From positions 1 to 64,000 of the forward strand of contig JBBRPH010000011.1 in assembly GCA_038228295.1 (NCBI GenBank): a stretch of DNA of 64,000 nt, in the 5' to 3' direction. The DNA is from JAICKM01 sp038228295. Its GTDB lineage: Bacteria > Chloroflexota > Chloroflexia > QHBQ01 > JAICKM01. A program made the position numbers and the translations under genes. Below the pieces are notes generated by a model. That model was not told the origin of the DNA, made no database searches, and worked only from the letters and a program-made list of their open reading frames with translations. Positions 25,824-36,420 of the stretch are shown one piece after another. Numbering within the stretch: the first letter of the stretch is position 1; each line of letters begins with the position of its first letter.

Positions 25824-27113
25824 ATGGCTGACGAAACGATAGGTGTCATCGGCGCGGGCACCATGGGGGCGGGCATCGCCCAAGTCGCGGCGCAAAGCGG
25901 ACGCGCCGTGATCCTCTACGACATCAAGCCGGAGTTTGTCGAGCGCGGGCTGACCGGCATCCGCAAAGGCTTGCAGGGCCGCGTGGACAAAGGCAAGCTG
26001 ACCGCCGCAGACATGGCCGCCACACTGGCCCGCATCCAGCCAAGCACCGACCGCGCCGCCCTCGCCCCCGCCGCGTGGATCATCGAAGCCGCACCCGAAA
26101 GCCTCGCCCTCAAAGGTGAACTGTTCGGCGCGCTGGACGCGATTTGTGGGCCGCAGACGATTCTGGCGTCTAACACCTCGTCGCTGTCCATCACCGCATT
26201 GGGCGCGACAACCAAACGCCCGGAGCGCGTGGTCGGGCTGCACTTCTTCAACCCGGCCCCGGTGATGGCCCTGGTCGAGGTGATCGCCGGGCAGCGCACC
26301 GACCCCGCCGTGACCGCCGCCACGGTCGAACTCGCGCGGGCTTTCGGCAAAACACCGGTACAGGCGCGCGACACGCCCGGCTTCATCGTCAACCGCGTGG
26401 CGCGTCCGTTTTACGGCGAGGCACTGCGGCTACTGGGCGAGCAGGTGTTGCCGGTAGAAGAAATTGACCGGCTGATCCGGCTGGCCGGCTTCCGCATGGG
26501 ACCGTTCGAGTTGATGGACCTGATCGGCATTGACATCAACTTTGCCGTTACCGAGTCGGTCTACGCGGCCTTTTTCAATGAACCGCGCTATCGGCCCCAC
26601 CCCATCCAGCGGCGCATGGTCGATTCGGGCATGATCGGGCGCAAAGCCGGCGAGGGCTTCTATCGCTACAGCGGCGCGACCTCCACGCCGAACCCATTGC
26701 TGGCGCTTGACCCGACCTATGCGCGTGCGCTGACCTTTCCGCGCCTACCCGACACGCTAGACCGTCGCTTGGGTGATGCGCTCGTCGCCGGGGGCACCGA
26801 TGCGACGATCATTGAGCGTGAGCGGTTAGCGCCTTACGTCATCGGGCGCGTGGTCTGCGGCATCATCAACGAGGCCGCGTTCGCGCTCGGCGAAAGGGTC
26901 GCATCGGCCGCCGACATTGACACAGCCATGCGCTTGGGGGTCAACTATCCGCAAGGACCGCTCGAATGGGCGAACAAACTGGGGCTGCCGCTGGTGTTGG
27001 AGATGCTGGAACACCTCTACGATTTTTATCACGAAGAGCGCTACCGTGCTGCGCCGTTACTGCGCCAACTCGTGGCCGCCGCCAACCGGGGTTATAACGC
27101 GCCGGGCTTTTAA
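25824..27113 (+). CDS. 3-hydroxyacyl-CoA dehydrogenase (PaaH/FadB2-like)
   Basis: 429 aa. N-terminal NAD domain with IGVIGAGTMGAGIAQVAAQSG (residues 6-26); catalytic region VVGLHFFNPAPVMALVEVI and NTSSLSITALG; C-terminal 3HCDH domain in two copies (DTPGFIVNRVARPFYGEA, later AMRLGVNYPQGPLEWA). It oxidises 3-hydroxyacyl-CoA to 3-ketoacyl-CoA with NAD+. Double C-terminal domains are common in PaaH (3-hydroxyadipyl-CoA dehydrogenase). It is tightly linked to the hydratase upstream; no thiolase is next to them. Confidence 0.93.
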   Translation: MADETIGVIGAGTMGAGIAQVAAQSGRAVILYDIKPEFVERGLTGIRKGLQGRVDKGKLTAADMAATLARIQPSTDRAALAPAAWIIEAAPESLALKGELFGALDAICGPQTILASNTSSLSITALGATTKRPERVVGLHFFNPAPVMALVEVIAGQRTDPAVTAATVELARAFGKTPVQARDTPGFIVNRVARPFYGEALRLLGEQVLPVEEIDRLIRLAGFRMGPFELMDLIGIDINFAVTESVYAAFFNEPRYRPHPIQRRMVDSGMIGRKAGEGFYRYSGATSTPNPLLALDPTYARALTFPRLPDTLDRRLGDALVAGGTDATIIERERLAPYVIGRVVCGIINEAAFALGERVASAADIDTAMRLGVNYPQGPLEWANKLGLPLVLEMLEHLYDFYHEERYRAAPLLRQLVAAANRGYNAPGF

Positions 27114-27127
27114 GGAGAACAGACCTG

Positions 27128-27235
27128 ATGACCCTACTTGTGTGTACTGCGCTGTTGGCCGGCCTGGGCGGCTGGCTCGACGCGCGGCTCAACTGGCCGA
27201 AGCCTGCGGGACGCGGGCGGCGGGAGCGGCTCTGA
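27128..27235 (+). CDS. Small ORF coupled to the membrane protein gene
   Basis: 35 codons with a hydrophobic start (MTLLVCTALLAGLGGWLDAR) and an Arg-rich end. AAGGAG sits nine bases before its ATG. Its TGA overlaps the ATG of the next gene (TGATG at 27233-27237). It could be a small membrane protein or a coupling leader. Confidence 0.45.
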   Translation: MTLLVCTALLAGLGGWLDARLNWPKPAGRGRRERL

Positions 27236-27828
27236 TGTTTGCGGCCCCCTTTGGTCTCGCCGCCGCTGCCAAAGCGCGCACGCCCAGCGTCCCGCTGTGG
27301 CTGCTGGTATTGGCCGCGCAAGCAATTGATCTGCTCGGCGTAATCCTGCGCCTGACCGGGGTCGAGAGCCGGCACCCCGACCCGCACACCGGCTACGGCG
27401 ACCTGCTGTTTAGCGACTCGTACAGCCATGCTCTGCTGACAGCGGTTATTTTAGCGGTGATCTTTGCCGCTGTGGGGCGACGCTACGGCGGGGCACGCGC
27501 CGGAGCCACCGTCGGCGGGCTGGTATTGGCGCACTGGGTACTCGATCTGCTGTTTCATCGCGGCGACTTGACCATCCTGCCGGGTAACGCGGGCAATCTG
27601 CCGACCTTCGGCTTCGGCCTCTGGAGCCTGCCGACAGTCGCGGCTATTGTCGAGGTAGGGATCGTCCTGGTGGGCGCGTTCCTCTACTATCGCAGCGCGC
27701 TCCGCTTGCCCGCGCCGTCGATCCGCGCCAGCGCCGGCTACCGCACCCAGGCGCTCACTACCGTCATTATCACCACCGGGTTGCTGCTGCTGACCCTGGT
27801 TGTAGCACTATCGGGCTTCGATCTGTAA
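27235..27828 (+). CDS. Integral membrane protein, YbcI/metal-dependent-hydrolase-like
   Basis: 197 aa with about five transmembrane helices. SDSYSHALLTAVILAVIFA, then LVLAHWVLDLLFHRGDLTILPG and GFGLWSLP match the pattern of the membrane-bound metal-dependent hydrolase (YbcI/DUF457) group, with conserved His and Asp in helices (SHALL, HWVLD, HRGD). Function unproven. The ATG overlaps the stop of the small upstream ORF. A 23-bp hairpin follows the stop by 39 bases. Confidence 0.65.
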   Translation: MFAAPFGLAAAAKARTPSVPLWLLVLAAQAIDLLGVILRLTGVESRHPDPHTGYGDLLFSDSYSHALLTAVILAVIFAAVGRRYGGARAGATVGGLVLAHWVLDLLFHRGDLTILPGNAGNLPTFGFGLWSLPTVAAIVEVGIVLVGAFLYYRSALRLPAPSIRASAGYRTQALTTVIITTGLLLLTLVVALSGFDL

Positions 27829-27867
27829 TGTTTATTGTCGTTGGTGCGTTGCTATAGCGCATACCTG

Positions 27868-27925
27868 CGCGCAGTGCAAAGACACCAAGAGTCAAACTTA
27901 AATCTTGGCGTCTTTGCACTGCGCG
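27868..27925 (+). terminator. 23-bp inverted repeat, likely transcription end
   Basis: Arms 27868-27890 and 27903-27925 pair with one G:T over a 12-nt loop. It separates the membrane-protein operon from the GT2 promoter. No T-run. Confidence 0.7.
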
Positions 27926-27948
27926 GCCGACCTGGGCCAAAAGCGCAA

Positions 27949-27978
27949 TTGGCTAGGGTGGGCAGGGTATGGTATAAT
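27949..27978 (+). promoter_or_regulatory. Promoter of the GT2 gene
   Basis: TTGGCT (27949-27954), an 18-bp spacer and TATAAT (27973-27978) with TGg before it. The same -35 and spacer as the promoter at 23769. Confidence 0.75.
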
Positions 27979-28061
27979 AACAGGTATTGTCCTCAGAGTG
28001 GCTCCCGTGTCGGCAAATCCGCGCGGGATCGCAAACAATTTTATAGCAGGAGAGCGTGGGA

Positions 28062-28910
28062 ATGTCGAACGGACCTGGGGAGCAGATTGATGGGAAACTG
28101 TCGCTGATCTTGCCTGCACACAACGAAGAACCCAATATTGAGGCCGTGGTGCGGCAGGCGACGACTGTGCTGCCCACCCTGTTCCGCGACTATGAGGTGC
28201 TGGTTGTAGACGACGGAAGCCATGACGGCACCGGCGAAATCATTGATCGGTTGGCGGCCGAGAACCCGCACGTCCAGGCCATACACCACGAGAAAAACAA
28301 AGGCTACGGCGGCGCACTGGCTACCGGCTTCCATGCAGCCAGTGGCGACTATATGATGTTCATGGACTCGGACCGCCAGTTCGACATCGGCGACCTCAGC
28401 AATCTGGTGCCCTACATCCCCAGTTATGACATCGTAGCCGGCTATCGGATCAAGCGCAACGATCCCTATTACCGTTTTCTGATCGGCACCGGCTTCAACC
28501 AGATGGTCAAGTTGCTGTTCCAGGTGGACTTGCGCGATATTGACTGCGGCTTCAAAGTGTTCAAGGCTGATCTCTTGCGGAGCATGGATTTGACCAGTCC
28601 GGGCGCACTGATCAACACCGAAATCCACGCTAAAGCCAATGTCCAGGGGCGCAGCGTGGTCGAGGTCGGCGTGCATCACTACCCGCGCTCCGCCGGCGAG
28701 CAGTCGGGCGCATCCGTCAAGGTCATGGCCCGCGCCGTCTTCGAGACGTTCCGCCTCTGGGGCCGGATGCGAGACTACGTGCCGCCTGACGGCAAAATCG
28801 TGGTCGCGCCCGCCTCAGCGCGTGGTCTGATCGCCGTGGGGGCCGTCGGCCTCGCGGGCTTGGGCACGCTGCTCTTCTTGCTCACGCGCCTGGGACGCCG
28901 TCGCGACTAA
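28062..28910 (+). CDS. Family 2 glycosyltransferase with C-terminal membrane helix
   Basis: 282 aa. SLILPAHNEEPNIEAVV opens a GT-A fold; VVDDGSHDGT and the DxD-type DSDRQFD are nucleotide-sugar/metal-binding motifs of polyprenyl-phosphate mannose/glucose synthases. GFKVFKADLLR and GVHHYPRSAGEQSG are typical downstream motifs. A single C-terminal helix (GLIAVGAVGLAGLGTLLFLLT) would anchor it in the membrane. ATG 28062 is chosen over GTG 28056 because AGGAG lies nine bases upstream of it. It may make lipid-linked sugar donors for GT-C enzymes such as those at 18055 and 61826. Confidence 0.93.
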   Translation: MSNGPGEQIDGKLSLILPAHNEEPNIEAVVRQATTVLPTLFRDYEVLVVDDGSHDGTGEIIDRLAAENPHVQAIHHEKNKGYGGALATGFHAASGDYMMFMDSDRQFDIGDLSNLVPYIPSYDIVAGYRIKRNDPYYRFLIGTGFNQMVKLLFQVDLRDIDCGFKVFKADLLRSMDLTSPGALINTEIHAKANVQGRSVVEVGVHHYPRSAGEQSGASVKVMARAVFETFRLWGRMRDYVPPDGKIVVAPASARGLIAVGAVGLAGLGTLLFLLTRLGRRRD

Positions 28911-28948
28911 AGCGGCGGCCGGCCGGCAAGCCGACAGAAGGTTTAGCC

Positions 28949-29275
28949 ATGAGCCAAGATATAGGGAACGCGACGAGGGATCTACCCATCGCGTGTAAGC
29001 TACCGGACGAAGCGCGTATGCAACGTCAAACGCAGGTAGCCGGCAGCGTGTTTGGCGCGGCGCGGCAGACGCAAGAATTGGCCGACGGCTACGCCTTCCA
29101 GTTTACGGCTGACGCCTCCAGCGTGCAGCTCCTCACGGAGTTCATCACGGCCGAACGGGAGTGCTGCCCTTTCTTCACCTTTGAGTTGATCTTTGAACCC
29201 AATAGCGGACCACTTTGGTTGCGGCTACGCGGCGGTGAAGGAGTCAAAGAGTTTATCCAAGCAATGATCCAATAG
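28949..29275 (+). CDS. Conserved small protein with CCPFFxFEL motif
   Basis: 108 aa, no known function. The C-terminal part reads ERECCPFFTFELIFEP and then GPLWLRLRGGEGVKEFI, a motif that recurs in small uncharacterised bacterial proteins. The vicinal cysteines with another in IACKLP could bind a metal or form a redox pair. AAGGTTTAGCC precedes the ATG. It is alone between the GT2 gene and a clear terminator. Confidence 0.65.
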   Translation: MSQDIGNATRDLPIACKLPDEARMQRQTQVAGSVFGAARQTQELADGYAFQFTADASSVQLLTEFITAERECCPFFTFELIFEPNSGPLWLRLRGGEGVKEFIQAMIQ

Positions 29276-29299
29276 CAGCCCGCCGCAGGGCGGGCTGTT
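29276..29299 (+). terminator. GC-rich terminator hairpin
   Basis: CAGCCCGCC (29276-29284) pairs with GGCGGGCTG (29289-29297), loop GCAG, then TTCC. It directly follows the stop at 29275. Confidence 0.7.
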
Positions 29300-29322
29300 C
29301 CGTATCAGGAAGGAGCCTTGCA

Positions 29323-30969
29323 ATGATGCTGGGCCTCGCATCTGCAACGGTCGCCGCGCCGGCCCTCGGCGATCCCGACCACCCGCTGACCACCGCCGAT
29401 CTCGCCGCCCTCGCCCGCACCGCCGACTCGTCGTTACACCTGCACCCGAATGCTGCCGCCCGCGTTGATCATGCCGCCGCTATTGTGAACGATATTGTGG
29501 CATCAGGGCGCGTGGTCTACGGCATCAACACCGGCTTTGGCGCGTTCAAAGACCGGGTGATCGCCCCCTCGGCACTGGCCCAGTTGCAGGTGAACCTGAT
29601 CGCCAGCCAGACGGTCAATGTCGGCCCGCCGATGAGCCGCGAAGAGACGCGCGCCCTGATGATCGCCCGCGCTCAGACACTGGCGCTCGGCTATTCGGGC
29701 CTACGCCGAACGACGTTACAACTGCTGCTTGACATGATCAACCGGGGCGTACATCCGGTGGTGCCGCAGCAAGGCTCGGTCGGCGCAAGTGGCGACTTAG
29801 CCCCCCTGTCGCAGATCGCCTTTGCTATGCAGGGCGGCGGTCTAGCCGAATACGGCGGCACTGTCATGCCGGCGTATGCCGCCCTGGCGGCTGCCGGGCT
29901 GGAGCCGGTGGCCCTGATCGCCAAAGAGGGATTAGCGTTGTGTAACGGCACCTCACAGATCAGCGCGCTGCTGGGCCTCGCGACGCACGACGCGGCGGGG
30001 CTGACGCAGGCCGCCGATATTTGCGGTGCGCTGTCATTCGAGGCGCTCGACGGCATCCCCGACGCGCTTGACGCACGCATCCACGCGGCGCGCGGCCAAC
30101 ACGGGCAAATCGCCGCTGCTGCCCACTTACGCGCGCTGATCGCCGGCAGCGAGTTGCTGGGCGGTGGCGGCCCGCGCCTTGACGGCCCAGATGCCGCCGG
30201 CAGTGGTGGGCCGTCGCCGATCGCCCACAAGGTGCAAGATGCCTATTCGCTGCGGTGCATGGCGCAGGTGCATGGCCCTGCGCGCGACGTGTTGGGCTTC
30301 GTGCAAGGCATCGTCGAAATCGAACTCAACGCCGCCGTGGATAATCCGCTGATCTTCGGCGCGGGCGCTGTGGGCGCGGCTGACGGCCCGGCAGTGCTGT
30401 CGGGCGGCAACTTCCACGGGATGCCGGTCGCCGTGGCCGCCGATGTGCTGGGCATCCCCTTTTGTGCGGTCGCCTCGATCAGTGAGCGGCGGCAGGCGCG
30501 GCTGGTGGACATCCATGCCCACGGGGGGCTGCTGCCACCCTTCCTGATCGCCGAGGGCGGCCTGAACTCCGGCTTTATGATGATCCAATACACCGCCGCC
30601 GCTCTGGTCTCCGAGAACAAAAGCCTGGCCCACCCGGCCAGCGTCGACTCGATCCCCACCTCGGCCGGCCAGGAAGATCATGTAAGCATGGGACCGATTG
30701 CCGCCCGCCACGCGCGCGCGATCATCCGCAACACCCAATTAGTCCTGGCCCTCGAACTGCTGACCGCCGGGCAAGCAGTTGACCTGCGCCGCCAGGCCGC
30801 CGGGCGTCCGCTACGCCTGGGCCGGGGCAGCGCCGTCGCCTATGCTCTCCTCCGTGAGCGCGTCCCCTACCGCACCCGCGACGAATCGTTCACCGAAGCC
30901 ATCGCCTGGGCCGACGAACTGATCAGCAGCGGCCGCCTGACACGCGAGGTGGCAGCGGCGCTGGAATAA
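29323..30969 (+). CDS. hutH: Histidine ammonia-lyase
   Basis: 548 aa. VYGINTGFGAF (about 66-76) is the HutH signature, and GSVGASGDLAPLS contains Ala155-Ser156-Gly157, which cyclise to the MIO cofactor. It removes ammonia from L-histidine to give urocanate. GGAAGGAG precedes the ATG; the N-terminus has about 20 extra residues over typical HutH and a second ATG is adjacent. The next gene, hutU, performs the following step. hutI and later genes are not in the window. Confidence 0.95.
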   Translation: MMLGLASATVAAPALGDPDHPLTTADLAALARTADSSLHLHPNAAARVDHAAAIVNDIVASGRVVYGINTGFGAFKDRVIAPSALAQLQVNLIASQTVNVGPPMSREETRALMIARAQTLALGYSGLRRTTLQLLLDMINRGVHPVVPQQGSVGASGDLAPLSQIAFAMQGGGLAEYGGTVMPAYAALAAAGLEPVALIAKEGLALCNGTSQISALLGLATHDAAGLTQAADICGALSFEALDGIPDALDARIHAARGQHGQIAAAAHLRALIAGSELLGGGGPRLDGPDAAGSGGPSPIAHKVQDAYSLRCMAQVHGPARDVLGFVQGIVEIELNAAVDNPLIFGAGAVGAADGPAVLSGGNFHGMPVAVAADVLGIPFCAVASISERRQARLVDIHAHGGLLPPFLIAEGGLNSGFMMIQYTAAALVSENKSLAHPASVDSIPTSAGQEDHVSMGPIAARHARAIIRNTQLVLALELLTAGQAVDLRRQAAGRPLRLGRGSAVAYALLRERVPYRTRDESFTEAIAWADELISSGRLTREVAAALE

Positions 30970-31021
30970 GTATTCGGGCTGCTTGTCTTTCCGGCAGTAG
31001 TCTGCTACCATAGAGAAAGCC

Positions 31022-31071
31022 ACTCGCCCTAAAATCGCATCCTTGTTCAAGAGTTACCCGCTAGGGCGAGT
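31022..31071 (+). promoter_or_regulatory. Hairpin between hutH and hutU
   Basis: ACTCGCCCTA (31022-31031) pairs with TAGGGCGAGT (31062-31071) over a 30-nt loop, 36 bases ahead of hutU. It could be an attenuator or processing site. Position and pairing are seen; a role is not. Confidence 0.45.
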
Positions 31072-31107
31072 TATCAGCGCACTAGGCCGGCAGAGAGGAA
31101 TCCGCCC

Positions 31108-32814
<1,707 letters not shown>

Positions 32815-32830
32815 GAGGGAGGAATCTCTG

Positions 32831-33592
32831 ATGGTATCCACCCAGCGCCGACCCGGCGAGATCATTTACCCCGAAGAGGACGGTAAAGTGAGTGAAAGTG
32901 ACAAACATTATAAGCAGGCGATGCGGTTAATCGGGGAGCTGGAGGCATTCTTTGCCGCAGATCCCACCGTGTTTGTCGGCGGCAACCTGTTTGTCTATTA
33001 CCGAGAAGGTGATCCCAAGCAATGCTTCAGCCCCGATGTCATGGTGGTGCGGGGGGTGCGCCCCCGCACCAGCGCCGAACGCGGCAGCTTCCGGGTCTGG
33101 GAAGAAGGCGCGCTGCCGGCGGTCATCATCGAACTCACCTCCGGCGCCACCCGCCGCGATGATACCGTGCGGAAGCCCGATCTCTACGCCGCCCTCGGTG
33201 TGCCGGAATACTACCTGTTCGATCCGCTAGGTGAGTTCTTGCGTCCGCGCCTGCAAGGCTACCACCTGACCTCTGTCGGCCGTTATGAGCGCCTGCCGGG
33301 CGACGAATTCGACAGCCCAGCGTTGGGTCTGCATCTGGTGGTCCGCGACAATTGGCTGCGCCTGCTTGACCCTACCACTGGTGCATTGCTGCCCACGATG
33401 GAAGAGTGGCAAGCCGCCTTCGCTGCCGGCGAAGCCGTCCGTAGTGCCACGGAAGCCGCTCTCGATACCAGCGAGACCGCCCGCACTGCTATTGAAGCCG
33501 CCCTAGCTGCCGGTGAAGCTGCCCGGCAGGCCGACCAAGCCGAGATCGCCCGGCTACGCGCCCAACTGGCTCAGCGGTCGGAACGCACTTAA
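32831..33592 (+). CDS. Uma2 (DUF820) family putative endonuclease with helical tail
   Basis: 253 aa. The PD-(D/E)xK-like core of Uma2 proteins is seen in FSPDVMVVRG (about 69-78) and AVIIELTSGATRRDD (about 97-111), followed by KPDLYAALGVPEYYLFDP. Nuclease activity is inferred from the fold for most members. Residues about 200-253 are an Ala/Glu-rich helix with repeats such as AAFAAGEAVRSATEAAL and AALAAGEAARQADQA, probably a coiled coil. AGGGAGG lies nine bases before the ATG. It sits inside the hut-ocd-murE run, 16 bases after hutU. Confidence 0.9.
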   Translation: MVSTQRRPGEIIYPEEDGKVSESDKHYKQAMRLIGELEAFFAADPTVFVGGNLFVYYREGDPKQCFSPDVMVVRGVRPRTSAERGSFRVWEEGALPAVIIELTSGATRRDDTVRKPDLYAALGVPEYYLFDPLGEFLRPRLQGYHLTSVGRYERLPGDEFDSPALGLHLVVRDNWLRLLDPTTGALLPTMEEWQAAFAAGEAVRSATEAALDTSETARTAIEAALAAGEAARQADQAEIARLRAQLAQRSERT

Positions 33593-33635
33593 TAGAGTAT
33601 AGAGCCTACGCATTTAGTGTCTACTGGAGGATGTT

Positions 33636-34811
33636 GTGCGCGACGAATTGATCTACATCCCGCCCGATTTTACCGCTCCGTTCCTGAACACTGCGCCGGA
33701 TGTGCGGCTGGAAGCGGCCCCGGCCGACGGCATTGTGCCGACGCGGTTTTACGCGACGACGAATTATCCGACGTATGTCAAGTTTACTGGGGCGTGGCAG
33801 CGCGTCCACCGGCAGCGCATGGATGCGGCGCTGGTGCAAGACCCGCTAAGCGGTCAGTTTGCGGCCACTGAGATGCGGAAGGTGCGGGCGGGCCAACCGG
33901 TAATCGTCGGCAGCGCCGAGGACGGCAGCGCCGGCGTACTGGTCCACCACAACGGCTTCCAACCGGCCGACGGGGTAGCTTCAGCCGCAACCGATGCCTT
34001 CGGCTTCATGTCCACAGGGCCGTCGCGTGAACGCCCGCTCAACTACCGGCGCCTAGCCGAACTGGTACACAGCCATCGCAACGGCGTGGGGCGCTCAATC
34101 TGGGTGCTAGGACCGGCGGTCGTCCATTCCGGCGCACGCGAGGCCATGTCATGGCTGATCCGTCAGGGTTACGTCACGACGGTGTTCGGCGGCAATGCGG
34201 TCGCCACGCACGACATCGAATCGGCTCTCTACGGCACCGCACTGGGCATGGATCTGGAAGGCCAGGTGATCAGCGGCGGCCACCGCCACCATATGGACGC
34301 GATTAACGCCATTCGGGGCGTAGGGTCTATCGCCGCCGCAGTCGAAAGCGGACTGCTCAAGAACGGCATCATGTACAGCGCGGTCCAAGCGGGGACGAAT
34401 ATTGTGCTGGCCGGCTCAATCCGCGACGACGGTCCCTTACCCGAAGTCATCACCGATGCGCTCACGGCGCAAGACACGATGCGCGGTTACACGCAGGAGG
34501 CGACCCTGGTGGTGATGCTCGCCACGATGCTCCATTCGATTGCTACCGGCAACATGATGCCGACCTTTGTGGAGCAGGGCGACACGCTACGTCCGGTCTA
34601 CACCGTAGTGGTAGACCAGTCCGAAAACGTGATCAGCAAACTGATCGACCGCGGCACGCACCAAGCGGTCGGCGTGGTCCGCAACGCCGACGATTTTTTG
34701 TGTCGGCTGGTCCACGAGTTGGAGAAGATGGAACAAGCCGCCCCACTTAGCGAAACTGAAGGGACCAAAAGAGATCATGTCCAGCATTCTGCTGCAATCA
34801 TTACTCACTAG
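33636..34811 (+). CDS. Archaeal-type ornithine cyclodeaminase homologue (TIGR00300 / LOR-SDH-like)
   Basis: 391 aa. TTNYPTYVKFTGAWQRVHRQRMD opens the characteristic N-terminal domain. VVHSGAREAMSWLIRQGYV, GGNAVATHDIESALYGTALGMDLEG and GGHRHHMDAINAIR are the conserved blocks of the TIGR00300 family, which includes archaeal ornithine cyclodeaminase and the C-terminal domain of cyanobacterial AgrE. The expected reaction is L-ornithine to L-proline plus ammonia. GTG start behind GGAGG. Its last 35 bases overlap murE. Family assignment is good; the substrate is inferred. Confidence 0.8.
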   Translation: MRDELIYIPPDFTAPFLNTAPDVRLEAAPADGIVPTRFYATTNYPTYVKFTGAWQRVHRQRMDAALVQDPLSGQFAATEMRKVRAGQPVIVGSAEDGSAGVLVHHNGFQPADGVASAATDAFGFMSTGPSRERPLNYRRLAELVHSHRNGVGRSIWVLGPAVVHSGAREAMSWLIRQGYVTTVFGGNAVATHDIESALYGTALGMDLEGQVISGGHRHHMDAINAIRGVGSIAAAVESGLLKNGIMYSAVQAGTNIVLAGSIRDDGPLPEVITDALTAQDTMRGYTQEATLVVMLATMLHSIATGNMMPTFVEQGDTLRPVYTVVVDQSENVISKLIDRGTHQAVGVVRNADDFLCRLVHELEKMEQAAPLSETEGTKRDHVQHSAAIITH

Positions 34812-36348
34812 CCTGCCGCCCGACTGGGGCACCGCTGTTCAGTCCGCCCGCAATGCGAAAATTGTGGTGACCAGCGTGGCCGAAGACTCACGGCGGGTGC
34901 AGCCGGGGGCGCTCTTCCTGGCGCGCAAAGGGCGCGCCACGGACGGACACAGCTACATCGCGGCGGCATTGCAAGCGGGAGCCGTGGCCGTGGCCGGCGA
35001 GTTGCCGCTAACCGAGCTACCCACCCCGCTGCCGAAGGGCGTGGCCTACTGGCAGGTACGCGACGGCTACACCGCGTTCGCGCTGCTATCCGCCGCCTTC
35101 TACAGCTTCCCCAGCCGCAGCATGACCGTGATCGGCGTGACCGGCACCGACGGCAAAACGACAACCAGCACGCTGATCCACAGCATCCTGACTGCCGCCG
35201 GCATCCGGGCTGGGCTGATCACCACGATCTCGGCGCTGATTGGCGATCAGGCACTGGATACCGGCTTCCACGTCACCACGCCCGAAGCGTTCGATCTGCA
35301 AGGCTATTTAGCCCAGATGCGCGATGCCGGCTGCACGGTTGCAGTGGTCGAAACCACCTCGCACGCGCTTGATCAGGCGCGCGTAGCCTATGTGGACTAC
35401 GATGTATCGGTCGTCACCAACGTCACGCATGAGCACCTTGACTGGCACGGCTCATGGGAAGGCTATATGGCGGCCAAAGCACGCCTCTTCCAGGCGCTAA
35501 CGACGGCGACACGCAAACCGGGTGTGCCGAAAGCGGCTATCCTCAATCGCGACGACCGCTCGTATGAAACGCTCAAAGACACCAGCGCCGACCGCGTGCT
35601 AACCTATTCGTTGGTCGAGGGGGCAACAGGCGCGGATTACACAGCCTCCCACATCAAGATTGACCGGCACGGCACGCGCTTCACGTTGCACACACCGGCC
35701 GGCTTTACGCCGGTGCGGCTGCACCTGCTGGGGCGCTACAACATCGCTAACGCGATGGCAGCGGCGGCGACGGCCCAGGTGTTGAGTGTGCCGTTACCGG
35801 CCATTGCTGCCGGGTTGGGCGCGGTGCAGCGCATCAAGGGACGCATGGAGTGGGTCCACGCGGGCGACTTCGATGTGGTGGTGGATTTCGCCCACACCCC
35901 CAACGCGCTCGGCGAGACGCTGCGCTTGGCGCGCACCTTGGTGCCGCCGGGTGGGCGCGTGATCGCGGTGTTCGGCTCGGCAGGGCTGCGCGATGTCGCC
36001 AAGCGGCGGCTGATGGGCGAGGTCGCCGGACGATTAGCCGACTACACCATTGTGACCGCCGAAGATCCGCGCACTGAAGACGTAAGCGCAATTAACGCCG
36101 AAATCGCGGCGGGCTTGACGGCACAGGGCCGCCAGATTGGGCGCGACTTCGTGCTGATACCCGATCGCGCCGCCGCCATCACCGCCGCCGTGGCTGCCGC
36201 TCGCCGCGGCGACTTTATCGTGACCTGTGGCAAGGCGCACGAACAGTCAATGTGCTACGGCAGCACCGAAACGCCGTGGGACGAGTTCGCCGCCGTGCGG
36301 GCGGCACTAGCCCAGCGCGGGGTCAAGCAGGCCGCACCAGGCGACTAA
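34777..36348 (+). CDS. murE: UDP-MurNAc-tripeptide ligase
   Basis: 523 aa. The Mur ligase P-loop GTDGKTTT starts at residue 123. Central-domain motifs TTSHALDQARVAYVDYDVSVVTNVTHEHLDWHG and C-terminal VVVDFAHTPNALGETL fit MurE. It adds the third amino acid, a diamino acid, to UDP-MurNAc-Ala-Glu in the cytoplasm. The specificity motif at 429-432 is EDPR, not the DNPR of meso-DAP enzymes, so the diamino acid may differ (L-ornithine is known in some Chloroflexota). It overlaps the ornithine cyclodeaminase homologue by 35 bases, which implies coupled expression. Confidence 0.92.
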   Translation: MSSILLQSLLTSLPPDWGTAVQSARNAKIVVTSVAEDSRRVQPGALFLARKGRATDGHSYIAAALQAGAVAVAGELPLTELPTPLPKGVAYWQVRDGYTAFALLSAAFYSFPSRSMTVIGVTGTDGKTTTSTLIHSILTAAGIRAGLITTISALIGDQALDTGFHVTTPEAFDLQGYLAQMRDAGCTVAVVETTSHALDQARVAYVDYDVSVVTNVTHEHLDWHGSWEGYMAAKARLFQALTTATRKPGVPKAAILNRDDRSYETLKDTSADRVLTYSLVEGATGADYTASHIKIDRHGTRFTLHTPAGFTPVRLHLLGRYNIANAMAAAATAQVLSVPLPAIAAGLGAVQRIKGRMEWVHAGDFDVVVDFAHTPNALGETLRLARTLVPPGGRVIAVFGSAGLRDVAKRRLMGEVAGRLADYTIVTAEDPRTEDVSAINAEIAAGLTAQGRQIGRDFVLIPDRAAAITAAVAAARRGDFIVTCGKAHEQSMCYGSTETPWDEFAAVRAALAQRGVKQAAPGD

Positions 36349-36420
36349 GGCGCAGGGTACACATCCTGCTGAGATAGCCCCTATGAGGCAATGGTGTATC
36401 AATTAGAGGAGGAGAACCCC

